Shown piece after piece: positions 25,443-34,345 of a stretch of 64,000 bases of DNA (position 1 is the stretch's first letter; every line of letters starts with the position of its first letter). Source of the DNA: Methylosinus sp. PW1 (lineage in GTDB: Bacteria > Pseudomonadota > Alphaproteobacteria > Rhizobiales > Beijerinckiaceae); assembly GCF_000745215.1 (NCBI RefSeq), contig NZ_JQNK01000009.1:2542001-2606000 (forward strand), in the 5' to 3' direction. Under the pieces are notes generated by a model that saw nothing but the letters and a program-made list of their open reading frames with translations, was not told the origin of the DNA and ran no database searches. Made by a program: the position numbers and the translations under genes.

Positions 25443-26832
25443 AGGTTCGCAGCTCGCGCGTCTCGGCTTCCGTCGCGCGCGGCAGCCGCAGGGTGAAACG
25501 CGCGCCGCCTATGGGCGATGTGTCGTATTCGATAGCGCCGCCATGCTCATGGGCGATGGAATAGCTGATCCATAGGCCGAGCCCCGTGCCTTCGCCGACC
25601 GCCTTTGTGGTGAAGAAAGGCTCGAAAATGCGGCTGCGCAGCGCCTCCGGCACGCCTTTGCCGTTATCTTCGACGATCACGATCGCACAATCGCCTTCGC
25701 TGCGCGCGGTGATGGAGACGATCGGCCGCTCCGCCTCGCGCACGGCGTCGAGCGCATTGTCGATGAGATTGACCAGCACAGAATGAATCTGTCCGCTCTG
25801 TCCCGAGGCGTAGAGCTCCGGCTCGAGATCGGCGACGATGCGCGCCTTGGCCTTCTTGCTGCGCGAGGCCCATTGCGCGGCCGTCTCCACCACTTTCGAC
25901 AATGACACCGCCTCGCGCGGCGCCTTTGTGCTGAAGGAGAGGCGGCGCAAATTCTTGACGATCTCGCTGATGCGCACAGCGCCTTCCAGCGTGCCGTCGA
26001 TCAAGGGCTCGAGATCGCCGAGAATGGCGTCGATGCCGCTCGTGCGGCGCAGCTTCTCGCGCTCCTTCGCGCTCGCGCCCGCATGGATCGCCTCGAGATA
26101 GGCGGCGATCGCCCGGCGATAGCGGTCGAGCGTATGAATATTGCCATAGACGAAGCTGATCGGATTATTGAGCTCATGCGCAACGCCGGCGACGAGGCGG
26201 CCGAGGCTCGCCATTTTCTCCTGCTCGACGAGGCGCGATTGCGCCTGCTGCAGATCGACATGGGCGCGATGCAGCGCCTCATAGGCGCGGCGCAATTCGC
26301 CGATCGGCCGGCCGGTAAAGACGGCGCCGGCTCTGCGTCCATCCGAGTCGAAAAGAGGCGAGCAATTGATCGCCATGAGATCGGAAGGGCCGTTGCTCGT
26401 GCGAAAGCGCAATTCGACGCTGGTCGGATCGCGCGCCTGGCCGGCGACGATGGCGGCGGCGCGCGCCTCGTCCTCGGCGACGAACAGCGCTGCGACGCTG
26501 GCGCCCTTCAGCTCCGCCTCGCCGCGGCCCGCGAGCGCCTCGAAAGCGGGATTGACCTGCAGAATAGCGCCGCGCTCGTCGCAGACGATCAGCACGTCGG
26601 AGACGGAGGCGATGACGCTCTGAATGAAATTGCGCGCCGCTTCCAGCTCGCCATTCTTGCGCTCGAGATCGGCCTCATAGCCGATGAGGTCCGCATAGAC
26701 CTCGTCCATCTTCTTGATGACCTCGAGCCAGACGGACTCGCCGCCTTCCGACAGCGCAATCTCCTCCTTGCCCGCGACGAGCGCGATGAGATCGCCATGC
26801 TTGGCGTAGGATTTGACGTCAGCTTTCGTCAT
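25441..26832 (-). CDS. hupT: Hydrogenase-regulating histidine kinase HupT/HoxJ
   Basis: 463 residues, no membrane helix, so soluble. PAS domain at about 65-170 (SVIASVSDVLIVCDERGAIL), phospho-histidine H219 in LVAGVAHELNNPISFVYGN, N-box LVNLIDNALDAV, and G-boxes DNGKGVP and GTGLGLWIS. In Rhodobacter and Ralstonia this kinase is controlled by the H2-sensing hydrogenase (HupUV/HoxBC) and acts on HupR/HoxA. The start is placed at MTKADVKS, which overlaps the hoxA stop by 14 bases; the frame is open 26 codons further. Last gene of the hydrogenase locus. Confidence 0.88.
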   Translation of the reverse strand: MTKADVKSYAKHGDLIALVAGKEEIALSEGGESVWLEVIKKMDEVYADLIGYEADLERKNGELEAARNFIQSVIASVSDVLIVCDERGAILQVNPAFEALAGRGEAELKGASVAALFVAEDEARAAAIVAGQARDPTSVELRFRTSNGPSDLMAINCSPLFDSDGRRAGAVFTGRPIGELRRAYEALHRAHVDLQQAQSRLVEQEKMASLGRLVAGVAHELNNPISFVYGNIHTLDRYRRAIAAYLEAIHAGASAKEREKLRRTSGIDAILGDLEPLIDGTLEGAVRISEIVKNLRRLSFSTKAPREAVSLSKVVETAAQWASRSKKAKARIVADLEPELYASGQSGQIHSVLVNLIDNALDAVREAERPIVSITARSEGDCAIVIVEDNGKGVPEALRSRIFEPFFTTKAVGEGTGLGLWISYSIAHEHGGAIEYDTSPIGGARFTLRLPRATEAETRELRT

Positions 26833-28315
26833 CGACGACGCGGGAGATGTCATAGCGAGCGATCTTGCTGCGCAGGCCGACGCGCGACAGTCCGAGCTCG
26901 TCGGCCACATGGCTGATGTTGCGTCCGTTGCGCTCCAGCGACTCCTTGATCAACGCGCACTCCAGCATCTCGACACGCTCCTTCAGCGTGAAGCGCTGCT
27001 GATCGTCGCATGTCGTCGTCGCGCGATGATCGGCGATGCAAGGCGACAGCAGGCCGGGCGGCAGATTGGCGTCGCCATCGCTCAGCGCCACCATGCGCTG
27101 AATCTCATTGTGCAGCTCGCGCACATTGCCGGGCCAGCCATAGCGCTCCATCAGCCGCAGCGTTTCCGGCTCGAAGCCCGGCACGCGACGATTGAAGGTC
27201 TGGTTCACGGCGACCAGTATGCGCGCGGCGATGATGGCGATGTCGCAGCGTCGCTCGACGAGCGGCGGCAGATGGATGGGAAAAGCGGCGAGACGATAAT
27301 AGAGATCGCGGCGAAAGCGTCCCGCCTCCACATCCGCGACGATATTGCGATTGGTGGCGGCGATGACGCGCACATCGACGCGGCGCGGGCGCTGTGCTCC
27401 GAGCGGGCGAATCTCGCCCTCCTGCAGCACGCGCAGCAGCTTCACCTGAAACGATGGCGATGTGTCGCCGATCTCGTCGAGAAAGATCGAGCCGCCATCG
27501 GCGACCTCGAACAGGCCGATGCGATCCTGATAGGCGCCGGTGAACGCGCCCTTCTTGCAGCCGAACAATTCGCTCTCGAGCAATTCATCCGGCAGCGCGC
27601 CGCAATTCTCGACGACGAAGCTCTTCTCGCCGCGCGCCGAGCCGTGATGAATGGCGCGCGCCAGCAGTTCCTTGCCCGTGCCCGAGGCGCCGGTGATGAG
27701 CACGGAAATATCGTATTCCGCCGCGCGCCGCGCCAGCGCGAGCGTCTGGCGCATCGGGCTTTCCGGCGCATGCACGATGCGGCCGAACTCGAACATGCGC
27801 CGTTCCGCGCGGCGCCTGTCGCTGGCGAGCCGCTGCAATCGCTCATGCGAGGGCTTGGCCTCGAGCGGCGGCGCGGCGCCGCCATCCTTCTGCGCAGCAT
27901 AGAGCTGCGCGGCCTCGCGCACCGATTGGATGAGCTTGTCGGGATCCCAGGGCTTGGTCACATATTGAAAAATGCCGGCCTCATTGACGCCGGCGATAAT
28001 GTCTTCCGCATCCGTATAGCCGGAGATGATCATGCGCACAGGCTCCGGCCAATGCTCGCGCACGCGCGTCAAAAACTCGACGCCGCTCTCGCCCGGCATG
28101 CGCTGGTCGCAGAGGATCACCTGCACCAGATCGCCGGCGAGCACGGCCTCCGCCTCGGCGGCGCTGCTGGCGCAGACGATCTGAAACTCGCCGCCGAGCA
28201 CGCGGCGCAACGATTCGAGCGAGCGCTTCTCATCATCGACGATGAGCACAGTGGCGCCGCGGGAGATCGGCGTCGCCTCGCTCTCCATCTCGCGGCCGTC
28301 CTCGCGCTTGTTCAT
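26819..28315 (-). CDS. hoxA: NtrC-family response regulator HoxA/HupR for hydrogenase genes
   Basis: 498 residues. Receiver with VDDE and phospho-acceptor D70 in VILCDQRMPGESG; AAA+ domain with Walker A TGASGTGKELLARAIH, the sigma-54-contacting GAFTGA loop in CKKGAFTGAYQD, and Walker B GGSIFLDEIGD; Fis-type helix-turn-helix at the C-terminus (NISHVADELGLSRVGLRSKI). The intact GAFTGA argues for sigma-54 activation, and -24/-12 sequences precede hupS and hupG. In relatives the unphosphorylated form is active. Follows hypE by 12 bases. Confidence 0.92.
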   Translation of the reverse strand: MNKREDGREMESEATPISRGATVLIVDDEKRSLESLRRVLGGEFQIVCASSAAEAEAVLAGDLVQVILCDQRMPGESGVEFLTRVREHWPEPVRMIISGYTDAEDIIAGVNEAGIFQYVTKPWDPDKLIQSVREAAQLYAAQKDGGAAPPLEAKPSHERLQRLASDRRRAERRMFEFGRIVHAPESPMRQTLALARRAAEYDISVLITGASGTGKELLARAIHHGSARGEKSFVVENCGALPDELLESELFGCKKGAFTGAYQDRIGLFEVADGGSIFLDEIGDTSPSFQVKLLRVLQEGEIRPLGAQRPRRVDVRVIAATNRNIVADVEAGRFRRDLYYRLAAFPIHLPPLVERRCDIAIIAARILVAVNQTFNRRVPGFEPETLRLMERYGWPGNVRELHNEIQRMVALSDGDANLPPGLLSPCIADHRATTTCDDQQRFTLKERVEMLECALIKESLERNGRNISHVADELGLSRVGLRSKIARYDISRVVDDES

Positions 28316-28327
28316 TTCGCCTCTCGC

Positions 28328-29377
28328 TCAGCAGATGCGCGGCAATTGCTCGCCGGAGAGCCAGTCGATGATGCGGCCGCCGCCAAAGGCTGTCGTCATC
28401 TGCACGAAGCAATGCTCATCGGCGACGATCTCCCCGATGCGCGCGGCCTCTGCGCCCAGCGGATGCGCGCGCATCGTCGCGAGCAGCGCATCGGCGGCCT
28501 CGCGCGCGACCACGGCGAGCAGCTTGCCCTCATTGGCCACATGCAGAGGATCGAGCCCCAGCAGCTCGCAGGCGGCGGCCACTTGTGGCGCGATGGGAAT
28601 GGCTTTCTCGTCGATGCGCACGCCGACGCGTGATTGATGCGCGATCTCATTGAGAGTCGCCGCCACGCCGCCGCGCGTCGGATCGCGCATCAGGCGAATG
28701 GCGTCGCCAGCGGTCTTCACCATAGCGGCGACCAGCTCGTGCAGCGCCGCCGTATCGGACAGCACTTCCGTATCGAAGGAGAGATTTTCGCGCTTCGACA
28801 TCACCGCGACGCCATGATCGCCGATCGAGCCGGAGAGCAGCACGACATCGCCCGACCGCGCCTTGTCGCCGGACAGCGCGAGCCCGGCAGGTATGATCCC
28901 GACGCAGCTCGTTGAGATAAAGACGCCATCCGCCTTGCCGCGCTCCACCACTTTGGTGTCGCCGGTGACGATGGCGACGCCGGCCGCGCGCGAGGCCTCG
29001 CCCATGCTCTGCGCAATCAGCTTCAGCTCGGCGAGCGGAAAGCCTTCCTCTATGATGAAGCTCGCCGACATATGCAGCGGCCGCGCGCCGGCCATGGCGA
29101 CGTCGTTGATCGTGCCATGCACGGCGAGCTTGCCGATATCGCCGCCGGGGAAGAACAAGGGCGAGACGACATAGCCGTCCGTCGTCATCGCCATGCGTCC
29201 GGCGGGTATGTCGAAGACCGCCTGGTCATTGCCGGCGGCGAGCCATTCATTGTCGAAGGCGGCGTGAAAAATCTCGCCGATCAGCCGCGCCATGGCGCGT
29301 CCGCCGGAGCCGTGCGACAGCTCCACGCGGCCATTGCGGAGATCGAGCTTTCGGCCTGCCGGCTCATGCTTGTTCAT
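28328..29377 (-). CDS. hypE: Hydrogenase maturation protein HypE
   Basis: 349 residues. HypE dehydrates the thiocarbamate on its C-terminal cysteine to thiocyanate, delivering cyanide for the NiFe active site. The invariant C-terminal PRIC is present. ATP-binding parts resembling PurM: HGSGGRAMARLIGEIF, DGYVVSPLFFPGGDIGKLAVHGT and RDPTRGGVAATLNEIA. The start MNKHEP overlaps the hypD stop by four bases; the longer open frame upstream is not used. Confidence 0.95.
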   Translation of the reverse strand: MNKHEPAGRKLDLRNGRVELSHGSGGRAMARLIGEIFHAAFDNEWLAAGNDQAVFDIPAGRMAMTTDGYVVSPLFFPGGDIGKLAVHGTINDVAMAGARPLHMSASFIIEEGFPLAELKLIAQSMGEASRAAGVAIVTGDTKVVERGKADGVFISTSCVGIIPAGLALSGDKARSGDVVLLSGSIGDHGVAVMSKRENLSFDTEVLSDTAALHELVAAMVKTAGDAIRLMRDPTRGGVAATLNEIAHQSRVGVRIDEKAIPIAPQVAAACELLGLDPLHVANEGKLLAVVAREAADALLATMRAHPLGAEAARIGEIVADEHCFVQMTTAFGGGRIIDWLSGEQLPRIC

Positions 29378-30507
29378 GACGCTTTCCGCGCTTCGTTTTG
29401 ATATTGCCGGAATCTTCCATAAGCCCAATAGGCGGCGCAAGAGCCTTCCGACGAGACCATGCAGGAGCCCATGGGCGACTCCGGCGTGCAGGAGACGCCG
29501 AACAGCTTGCAATCCTGCGGGCGCTTCTGTCCGCGCAATATCGCGCCGCATTCGCAGGCGGGATTGTCGCGCGCCGGCTTGGTCTCCATGGAAAAGCGGC
29601 GCTCCGCGTCATATACGGCGTAAGCGCTACGCAGCTTCAGCGCGCTCTTTGGAATCTCGCCGAGCCCGCGCCATTCGAAGGCCTCGCGCAGCTCGAAAAT
29701 CTCCGCGACTTCGTCGATGGCTTTGGCGTTGCCGCTCTCGGTGACGGCGCGGCGATATTGATTCTCGATCTCGCAGCGGCCCTCGTTGATCTGCCGCAGC
29801 AGCATCAAAATGGCCTGCAGCACATCCAGCGGCTCGAAGCCGGCGATGACGACGGGCTTGCGATAATCGCTGGCGAAGCGCCGATAGGGCGCGGAGCCGA
29901 TGACGGTGGAGACATGCGCGGGGCCGACGAAGCCTTCGATCTCGACGCCATTGTCGGTGTCGAGAATGGCCTGCATCGCCGCCGGCGTCAGCACATGATT
30001 GCAGAAGATGGAGAAATTCTCGAGGCCCTTCTTCTGCGCGAGACGAATGGCGAGCGCGGTCGGCGGCGTCGTCGTCTCGAAGCCTATGGCGAAGAAGACG
30101 ATTTGGCGTTGCGGCTCCTTCTCGGCGATGGCGATGGCGTCGAGCGTCGAATAGACCATGCGAATATCGGCGCCGTTCGCCTTGGCTTTCATCAGGCTGG
30201 AGCCGCCGGAGGCTGGCACGCGCATCAGATCGGCATAGGTGCAGAGCGTCACCTCCTCGCGCGCGGCGAGGCGAATGGCGTCGTCTATGCGGCCCATCGG
30301 CAGCACGCAGACGGGGCAGCCGGGGCCGTGGATGAGGCGAATATTCTCGGGCAGCAGATCCTCTATTCCATAGCGCGAGATCGCATGCGTATGGCCGCCG
30401 CAAAACTCCATGAAGCGATATTGCCGATCGCTCTGCGCTTCCGCGGCGATGCGCTGCGCTATGGCGCGCGCGAGATCGCCATCGCGGTATTCGTCGACAT
30501 GCTTCAT
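29374..30507 (-). CDS. hypD: Hydrogenase maturation protein HypD
   Basis: 377 residues. Iron-sulfur scaffold for assembly of Fe(CN)2CO with HypC. Conserved motifs: FMEFCGGHTHAI, HGPGCPVCVLP, FFAIGFETTTP, FGVSCTPESPMGSCMVSSEG, including the cysteines for the 4Fe-4S cluster and the redox-active thiols. Overlaps hypC and hypE by four bases each, so hypC-hypD-hypE are translationally coupled. Confidence 0.95.
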   Translation of the reverse strand: MKHVDEYRDGDLARAIAQRIAAEAQSDRQYRFMEFCGGHTHAISRYGIEDLLPENIRLIHGPGCPVCVLPMGRIDDAIRLAAREEVTLCTYADLMRVPASGGSSLMKAKANGADIRMVYSTLDAIAIAEKEPQRQIVFFAIGFETTTPPTALAIRLAQKKGLENFSIFCNHVLTPAAMQAILDTDNGVEIEGFVGPAHVSTVIGSAPYRRFASDYRKPVVIAGFEPLDVLQAILMLLRQINEGRCEIENQYRRAVTESGNAKAIDEVAEIFELREAFEWRGLGEIPKSALKLRSAYAVYDAERRFSMETKPARDNPACECGAILRGQKRPQDCKLFGVSCTPESPMGSCMVSSEGSCAAYWAYGRFRQYQNEARKAS

Positions 30508-30734
30508 TGCGCTTCTCCCAGCGCCGCGGCCTCGCGCAGCAGTGCGAGCGTCGCCATCGCCTCTTCCTCGTCGATCTTGGCGAGCGCATAGCCGACATGC
30601 AGCACGACATAATCGCCGATCGTAAGACCATCGACGAGCGCGACGGACACCAGCTTGCCGACGCCGTCGACGCTGACGCGCGCCATATCGTCTGGCAGCA
30701 GCTCCTCCACGCGGGCGGGAATGGCGAGGCACAT
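30504..30734 (-). CDS. hypC: Hydrogenase assembly chaperone HypC
   Basis: 76 residues beginning MCLAIPARVEEL; Cys2 and the MC(L/I)xxP start are diagnostic. HypC shuttles the Fe(CN)2CO unit from HypD to the large-subunit precursor. It is one of two HypC-family proteins here; the other is HupF. The ATG lies five bases after the hypF stop. Confidence 0.94.
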   Translation of the reverse strand: MCLAIPARVEELLPDDMARVSVDGVGKLVSVALVDGLTIGDYVVLHVGYALAKIDEEEAMATLALLREAAALGEAQ

Positions 30735-30739
30735 TTGCG

Positions 30740-33004
30740 TTAGACCTTTCTCATTCGCGCAATATGAGCTTGGCCGAGCGAAAGGCCGCCGTCATTCGTC
30801 GGCGCCGCGCGCGCGAGCAACGTTTCTATTCCAAAGTCGCGAAGGCGCGAGACGAGGCCCTCCGCGAGAATTCTATTCATCATGCAGCCGCCGCCGAGCG
30901 CGACGCGCGTAACGCCACGCGCCCGCGCCGCCGCGCAGAGCCATTGCGCGAGCGCTTCGATCAGCGTTCCATGAAACAGCTCGGCGCCTTGCGTCGCGGC
31001 GAGGCCCGGCTTCAGCAGAGCGGCGAAGAGCTTGCTCAGATCGACAATGTCATTCTCGATGCTGTAGCCATTGGGCAGCGCATGCGGACGTTTGCACAGC
31101 GCCTCCAGCTCCATTGCCGCCTGCCCCTCATATTGCTGCACGAGCCGCACGCCGAGCAGCGCCGCCGCGGCGTCGAACAAGCGGCCGAGGCTCGTCGTTC
31201 GCGCGACATTGGGCGCGCTCGCCAGCATCGCCACCTTGCCGGCGAGCTCCATGCCGGGAAAGCGATCGAACACGTCGCCGCAGCGATTCTGCGCGGCGAG
31301 CGCGGCGACGCCCATGCGCCAAGGCTCGCGCGCAGCGCGATCGCCGCCGGGCAGCGGCAACGGCGCGATATGGCCGAGCCGGCGCCAATGGCCTTCATCG
31401 ACCAGCATAAGCTCGCCGCCCCAGGCGCCGCCGTCGTCGCCATAGCCATAGCCGTCGAGCGCGGCGCCGAGTATGGGACCTTCGATTTTATGCTCGGCGG
31501 CGATGGCGGCGATATGCGCGGCGTGATGCTGCACGCGAATGAGCGGAAGCCCCGTCTCTTCGGCGTAGCGCGTCGAGGCGAGATCGGGGTGGAGATCGCA
31601 GGCGACACGCTCGGGCTTCACATCGAGAATATCGAGCATTCGCGCAATGGTCTCGCGATAGAAGTCGATCGTCGCACGATCGTCGAGCGAGCCGATATGA
31701 GTCGAGACGAAAGCCTCGCGTCCGCGCGTTACGGTGATGGTGGCTTTCAGATGCGCGCCGAGCGCCAGAGTGTCGGGGCCGTCGCTCGCGAGCGCTATGG
31801 GCTCGGGAACGAAGCCGCGCGCGCGACGCAAGAAGGCGGGCGCTCCGGCGATGACGGACATCACGCTATCATCGGCGCGCGCGACAATGGCGCGATCATG
31901 GCCGATGATGAGATCGGCGATGGAGGCGAGCTTTTCGTGCGCCTCTTCGTCATCGACGATCAGCGGCTCGCCGCTCGGATTGGCGCTGGTGGCGACGAGC
32001 GCCAAATCCGCGGCGGCGTGAAACAGCAGATGATGCAGCGGCGCATAGGGCAGAATGAGGCCGATGCGCGAGAGGCCGGGCGCGACGGAAGGCGCGAAAT
32101 CTTCGCGCTTTTCGACGATGACGATGGGCCGCGCGCGTGATTGCAGCAGGCGTAGCGACTGCGCGTCGAAGACGCCCGCGCGCATCGCGGAATCCTGATC
32201 GGCGACCATCACGGCGAAAGGCTTTGCGTCGCGGCCCTTGCGGCGGCGCAGCTCGGCGACGGCCGCCTCATTGCGCGCATCGCAGAGGAGATGAAAGCCG
32301 CCGATTCCTTTCAGCGCGACAATGCCGCCGTTTTGGAGAGTCGCGACGATTTGCTGGATGAGCGAGCCTGAAGGCTCGCGGTCCATTGCGGCGCTCGGAC
32401 CGCGAGCCTTCAGGCTCGCACCCTGCGGCCCCAGATAGGCGAGCCGTGGACCGCATTTCGGGCAGGCGATCGGCTGCGCATGAAAGCGTCGATTGGTCGG
32501 GTCGGCGTAATCGCGCGCGCAATCATCGCACATAGCGAAAGGCGCCATGGATGTCTGCGCGCGATCATAGGGCAGGCGCCGCGTCAGCGTGTAGCGCGGG
32601 CCGCAATGGGTGCAATTGACGAAAGGATAGAGATAGAAACGGCTCTTCGGATCGAAGAGATCATTCAGGCAGTCGTCGCAGACGGCGGCGTCTGGCGTTA
32701 TGCGCGTCTGCGTCTTGCCGTCGCGGCTCGGCTCGATCGAAAATGTTGCGTCGCGCAGCGGCGTGATCGTTTCGCATTCCAGCGTGTCGATGCGCGCGAG
32801 CGGCGGCGGCTCGCGTCGCAGCGCCGCGACGAAATCATCGACGCGCGCGCCTTCCACCTCCATCAGCACGCCTTGTGAGTCATTGCGCACGAAGCCGGCC
32901 AGCGCATAGCGGTCGGCGAGCGAATGCACGAAGGGGCGAAAGCCGACGCCCTGCACGGCGCCGGTCACGCGCAGCCTCAGCCTCGTCGCTTCGCTCGACG
33001 GCAT
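30740..33004 (-). CDS. hypF: Carbamoyltransferase HypF
   Basis: 754 residues. Converts carbamoyl phosphate to carbamoyl-AMP and transfers it to HypE. Domains: acylphosphatase (1-90; VTGAVQGVGFRPFVH), two Cys4 zinc fingers (CDDCLNDLFDPKSRFY...CTHC, then CDDC...CPKC at about 109-184), YrdC-like domain (about 215-390; IVALKGIGGFHLLCDA), and Kae1/carbamoyltransferase domain with HHAAHIAAIAAEH and ALGGGCMMNRILAEGL. Residues 196-215 are encoded by a perfect palindromic DNA element lying between zinc fingers and YrdC domain, a linker where an insertion would be tolerated. Confidence 0.95.
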   Translation of the reverse strand: MPSSEATRLRLRVTGAVQGVGFRPFVHSLADRYALAGFVRNDSQGVLMEVEGARVDDFVAALRREPPPLARIDTLECETITPLRDATFSIEPSRDGKTQTRITPDAAVCDDCLNDLFDPKSRFYLYPFVNCTHCGPRYTLTRRLPYDRAQTSMAPFAMCDDCARDYADPTNRRFHAQPIACPKCGPRLAYLGPQGASLKARGPSAAMDREPSGSLIQQIVATLQNGGIVALKGIGGFHLLCDARNEAAVAELRRRKGRDAKPFAVMVADQDSAMRAGVFDAQSLRLLQSRARPIVIVEKREDFAPSVAPGLSRIGLILPYAPLHHLLFHAAADLALVATSANPSGEPLIVDDEEAHEKLASIADLIIGHDRAIVARADDSVMSVIAGAPAFLRRARGFVPEPIALASDGPDTLALGAHLKATITVTRGREAFVSTHIGSLDDRATIDFYRETIARMLDILDVKPERVACDLHPDLASTRYAEETGLPLIRVQHHAAHIAAIAAEHKIEGPILGAALDGYGYGDDGGAWGGELMLVDEGHWRRLGHIAPLPLPGGDRAAREPWRMGVAALAAQNRCGDVFDRFPGMELAGKVAMLASAPNVARTTSLGRLFDAAAALLGVRLVQQYEGQAAMELEALCKRPHALPNGYSIENDIVDLSKLFAALLKPGLAATQGAELFHGTLIEALAQWLCAAARARGVTRVALGGGCMMNRILAEGLVSRLRDFGIETLLARAAPTNDGGLSLGQAHIARMRKV
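32362..32419. repeat. Palindromic element inserted in frame inside hypF
   Basis: Two perfect 23-base inverted arms around a 12-base loop. Each arm carries the 18-base core GCGAGCCTTCAGGCTCGC or its complement. The same 18-mer occurs at 58691-58708 outside coding sequence. The 58 bases are translated as about 20 residues of HypF without breaking the frame. Confidence 0.85.
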
Positions 33005-33017
33005 CCGCTTTTTCTCC

Positions 33018-34004
33018 TCACTTCGCCGCGGCGGCGCGCGCGCTTCTTGCGGCGGCCCGCGCCGCGCGCGCCTCGATCCATGCGTAGAAGGCCGCCATGC
33101 CTTCGCCGCTGCGCGCGGAGACGACCAATGTCTGCAGATCGGGATTGACCTTCAGCGCATTGGCGAGACAGCGGCCGACGTCGAACTCCACATGCGGCAG
33201 AAGATCGGATTTGTTCAGCAGCATCAGATCGGAGGCCGCGAACATTTCGGGATATTTGAGCGGCTTGTCCTCGCCCTCCGTCACCGAGAGCACGACGACC
33301 TTATGCGCCTCGCCGAGATCGAAAGCCGCAGGGCAGACGAGATTGCCGACATTCTCGATGAAGAGCAGCGAGGAGGGCGCGACGGAAAGCTCGGTGAGCG
33401 CGCGCGCGACCATATGCGCATCGAGATGGCAGCCCTTGCCGGTGTTGATCTGCAACGCCGGAACGCCGGTCGCGCGAATGCGCTCGGCGTCGTTAGATGT
33501 CTGCTGATCGCCTTCGATGACGGAAATGGGAAAGCGGTCTTTCAGATCGGTGATCGTGCGCACGAGCAGCTGCGTCTTGCCGGAGCCGGGGCTGGAGACG
33601 AAGTTGAGCGCGAATACGCCGGATTGCTCGAAGCGCACGCGATTCTCGCGGGCGTGGTCGTTGTTCTTGGAGAGTATGTCGCGCTCTATGCGGACGATGC
33701 GCTCCTGGCTGAGGCCGGGAACGTGAACGCCCGCGGCGCCGGAGCCATAATCGTGACGATGGCCGTGGTCGTCGTGCGAATGATCGTGATCATGCGCGTG
33801 AGGATGGTCGTGATCGTGCGGATGCGGGTGATCATGATGATGATGGTCGTGTTCATGATCATGGTGGTGATCGTGATCATGACCATGATGATGGTCGTGA
33901 GCGTGGCCATGAGCGTGATCATGCGCATGATCATGCGGATGGTCGTGGCTATGTTCTGGCTTTCCTTCGACGCTGGACGTTCCGCAGCCGCAGACTGTGC
34001 ACAT
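33018..34004 (-). CDS. hypB: Nickel-binding GTPase HypB with long histidine tract
   Basis: 328 residues. N-terminal MCTVCGCG metal motif, then residues 18-84 containing about 37 histidines alternating with Asp, Ala, Gly and Pro, then the SIMIBI GTPase with P-loop [14 protein letters not shown], metal-site [26 protein letters not shown] and base-recognition LNKSDLL. HypB inserts nickel with HypA; histidine tracts store nickel in HypB of rhizobia. This tract is at the long end for the family. The start shares one base with the hypA stop. Confidence 0.95.
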   Translation of the reverse strand: MCTVCGCGTSSVEGKPEHSHDHPHDHAHDHAHGHAHDHHHGHDHDHHHDHEHDHHHHDHPHPHDHDHPHAHDHDHSHDDHGHRHDYGSGAAGVHVPGLSQERIVRIERDILSKNNDHARENRVRFEQSGVFALNFVSSPGSGKTQLLVRTITDLKDRFPISVIEGDQQTSNDAERIRATGVPALQINTGKGCHLDAHMVARALTELSVAPSSLLFIENVGNLVCPAAFDLGEAHKVVVLSVTEGEDKPLKYPEMFAASDLMLLNKSDLLPHVEFDVGRCLANALKVNPDLQTLVVSARSGEGMAAFYAWIEARAARAAARSARAAAAK

Positions 34005-34345
34005 TAGTCGACCTCCAGTTCCTGCACCCGCATATCCTCGCCGCCGGTGACTTGGACATGATATCCGCCGCAGTCCGGGCAAGGGCCGAATCTTTCTTCG
34101 ACGGCGACGGTCTTGGCGCAATCGAGGCACCAGCCTTCGCCGGGAATGCGCAATATGTCGAGCCGCGCGCCTCGAGCGATTCCGCCATGCGTCACTGCCT
34201 CGAAGCAGAAGCGGATCGCCTCCGGCTCCACATGGCTGAGCGCGCCGATCTCGAGCCGCACCACGCGCACGCGGGAAAAGCCCTGCTTGCGGCTTTCTTC
34301 CTCGATCAGCTCGACGATGCTCTCGGTCAGCGCCATCTCATGCAT
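34004..34345 (-). CDS. hypA: Nickel metallochaperone HypA
   Basis: 113 residues starting MHEMAL, with the N-terminal nickel ligand His2 and the zinc site CLDC...CPDCGG. It delivers nickel to the hydrogenase large subunit with HypB. The reading frame overlaps the hupK stop by eight bases. Confidence 0.95.
   Translation of the reverse strand: MHEMALTESIVELIEEESRKQGFSRVRVVRLEIGALSHVEPEAIRFCFEAVTHGGIARGARLDILRIPGEGWCLDCAKTVAVEERFGPCPDCGGYHVQVTGGEDMRVQELEVD

Noticed and set aside
33760..33960. ATGATG/TCATGA-rich tract as a microsatellite or CRISPR-like array
   Set aside because: It is the coding sequence of the HypB histidine tract; units are irregular and in frame.
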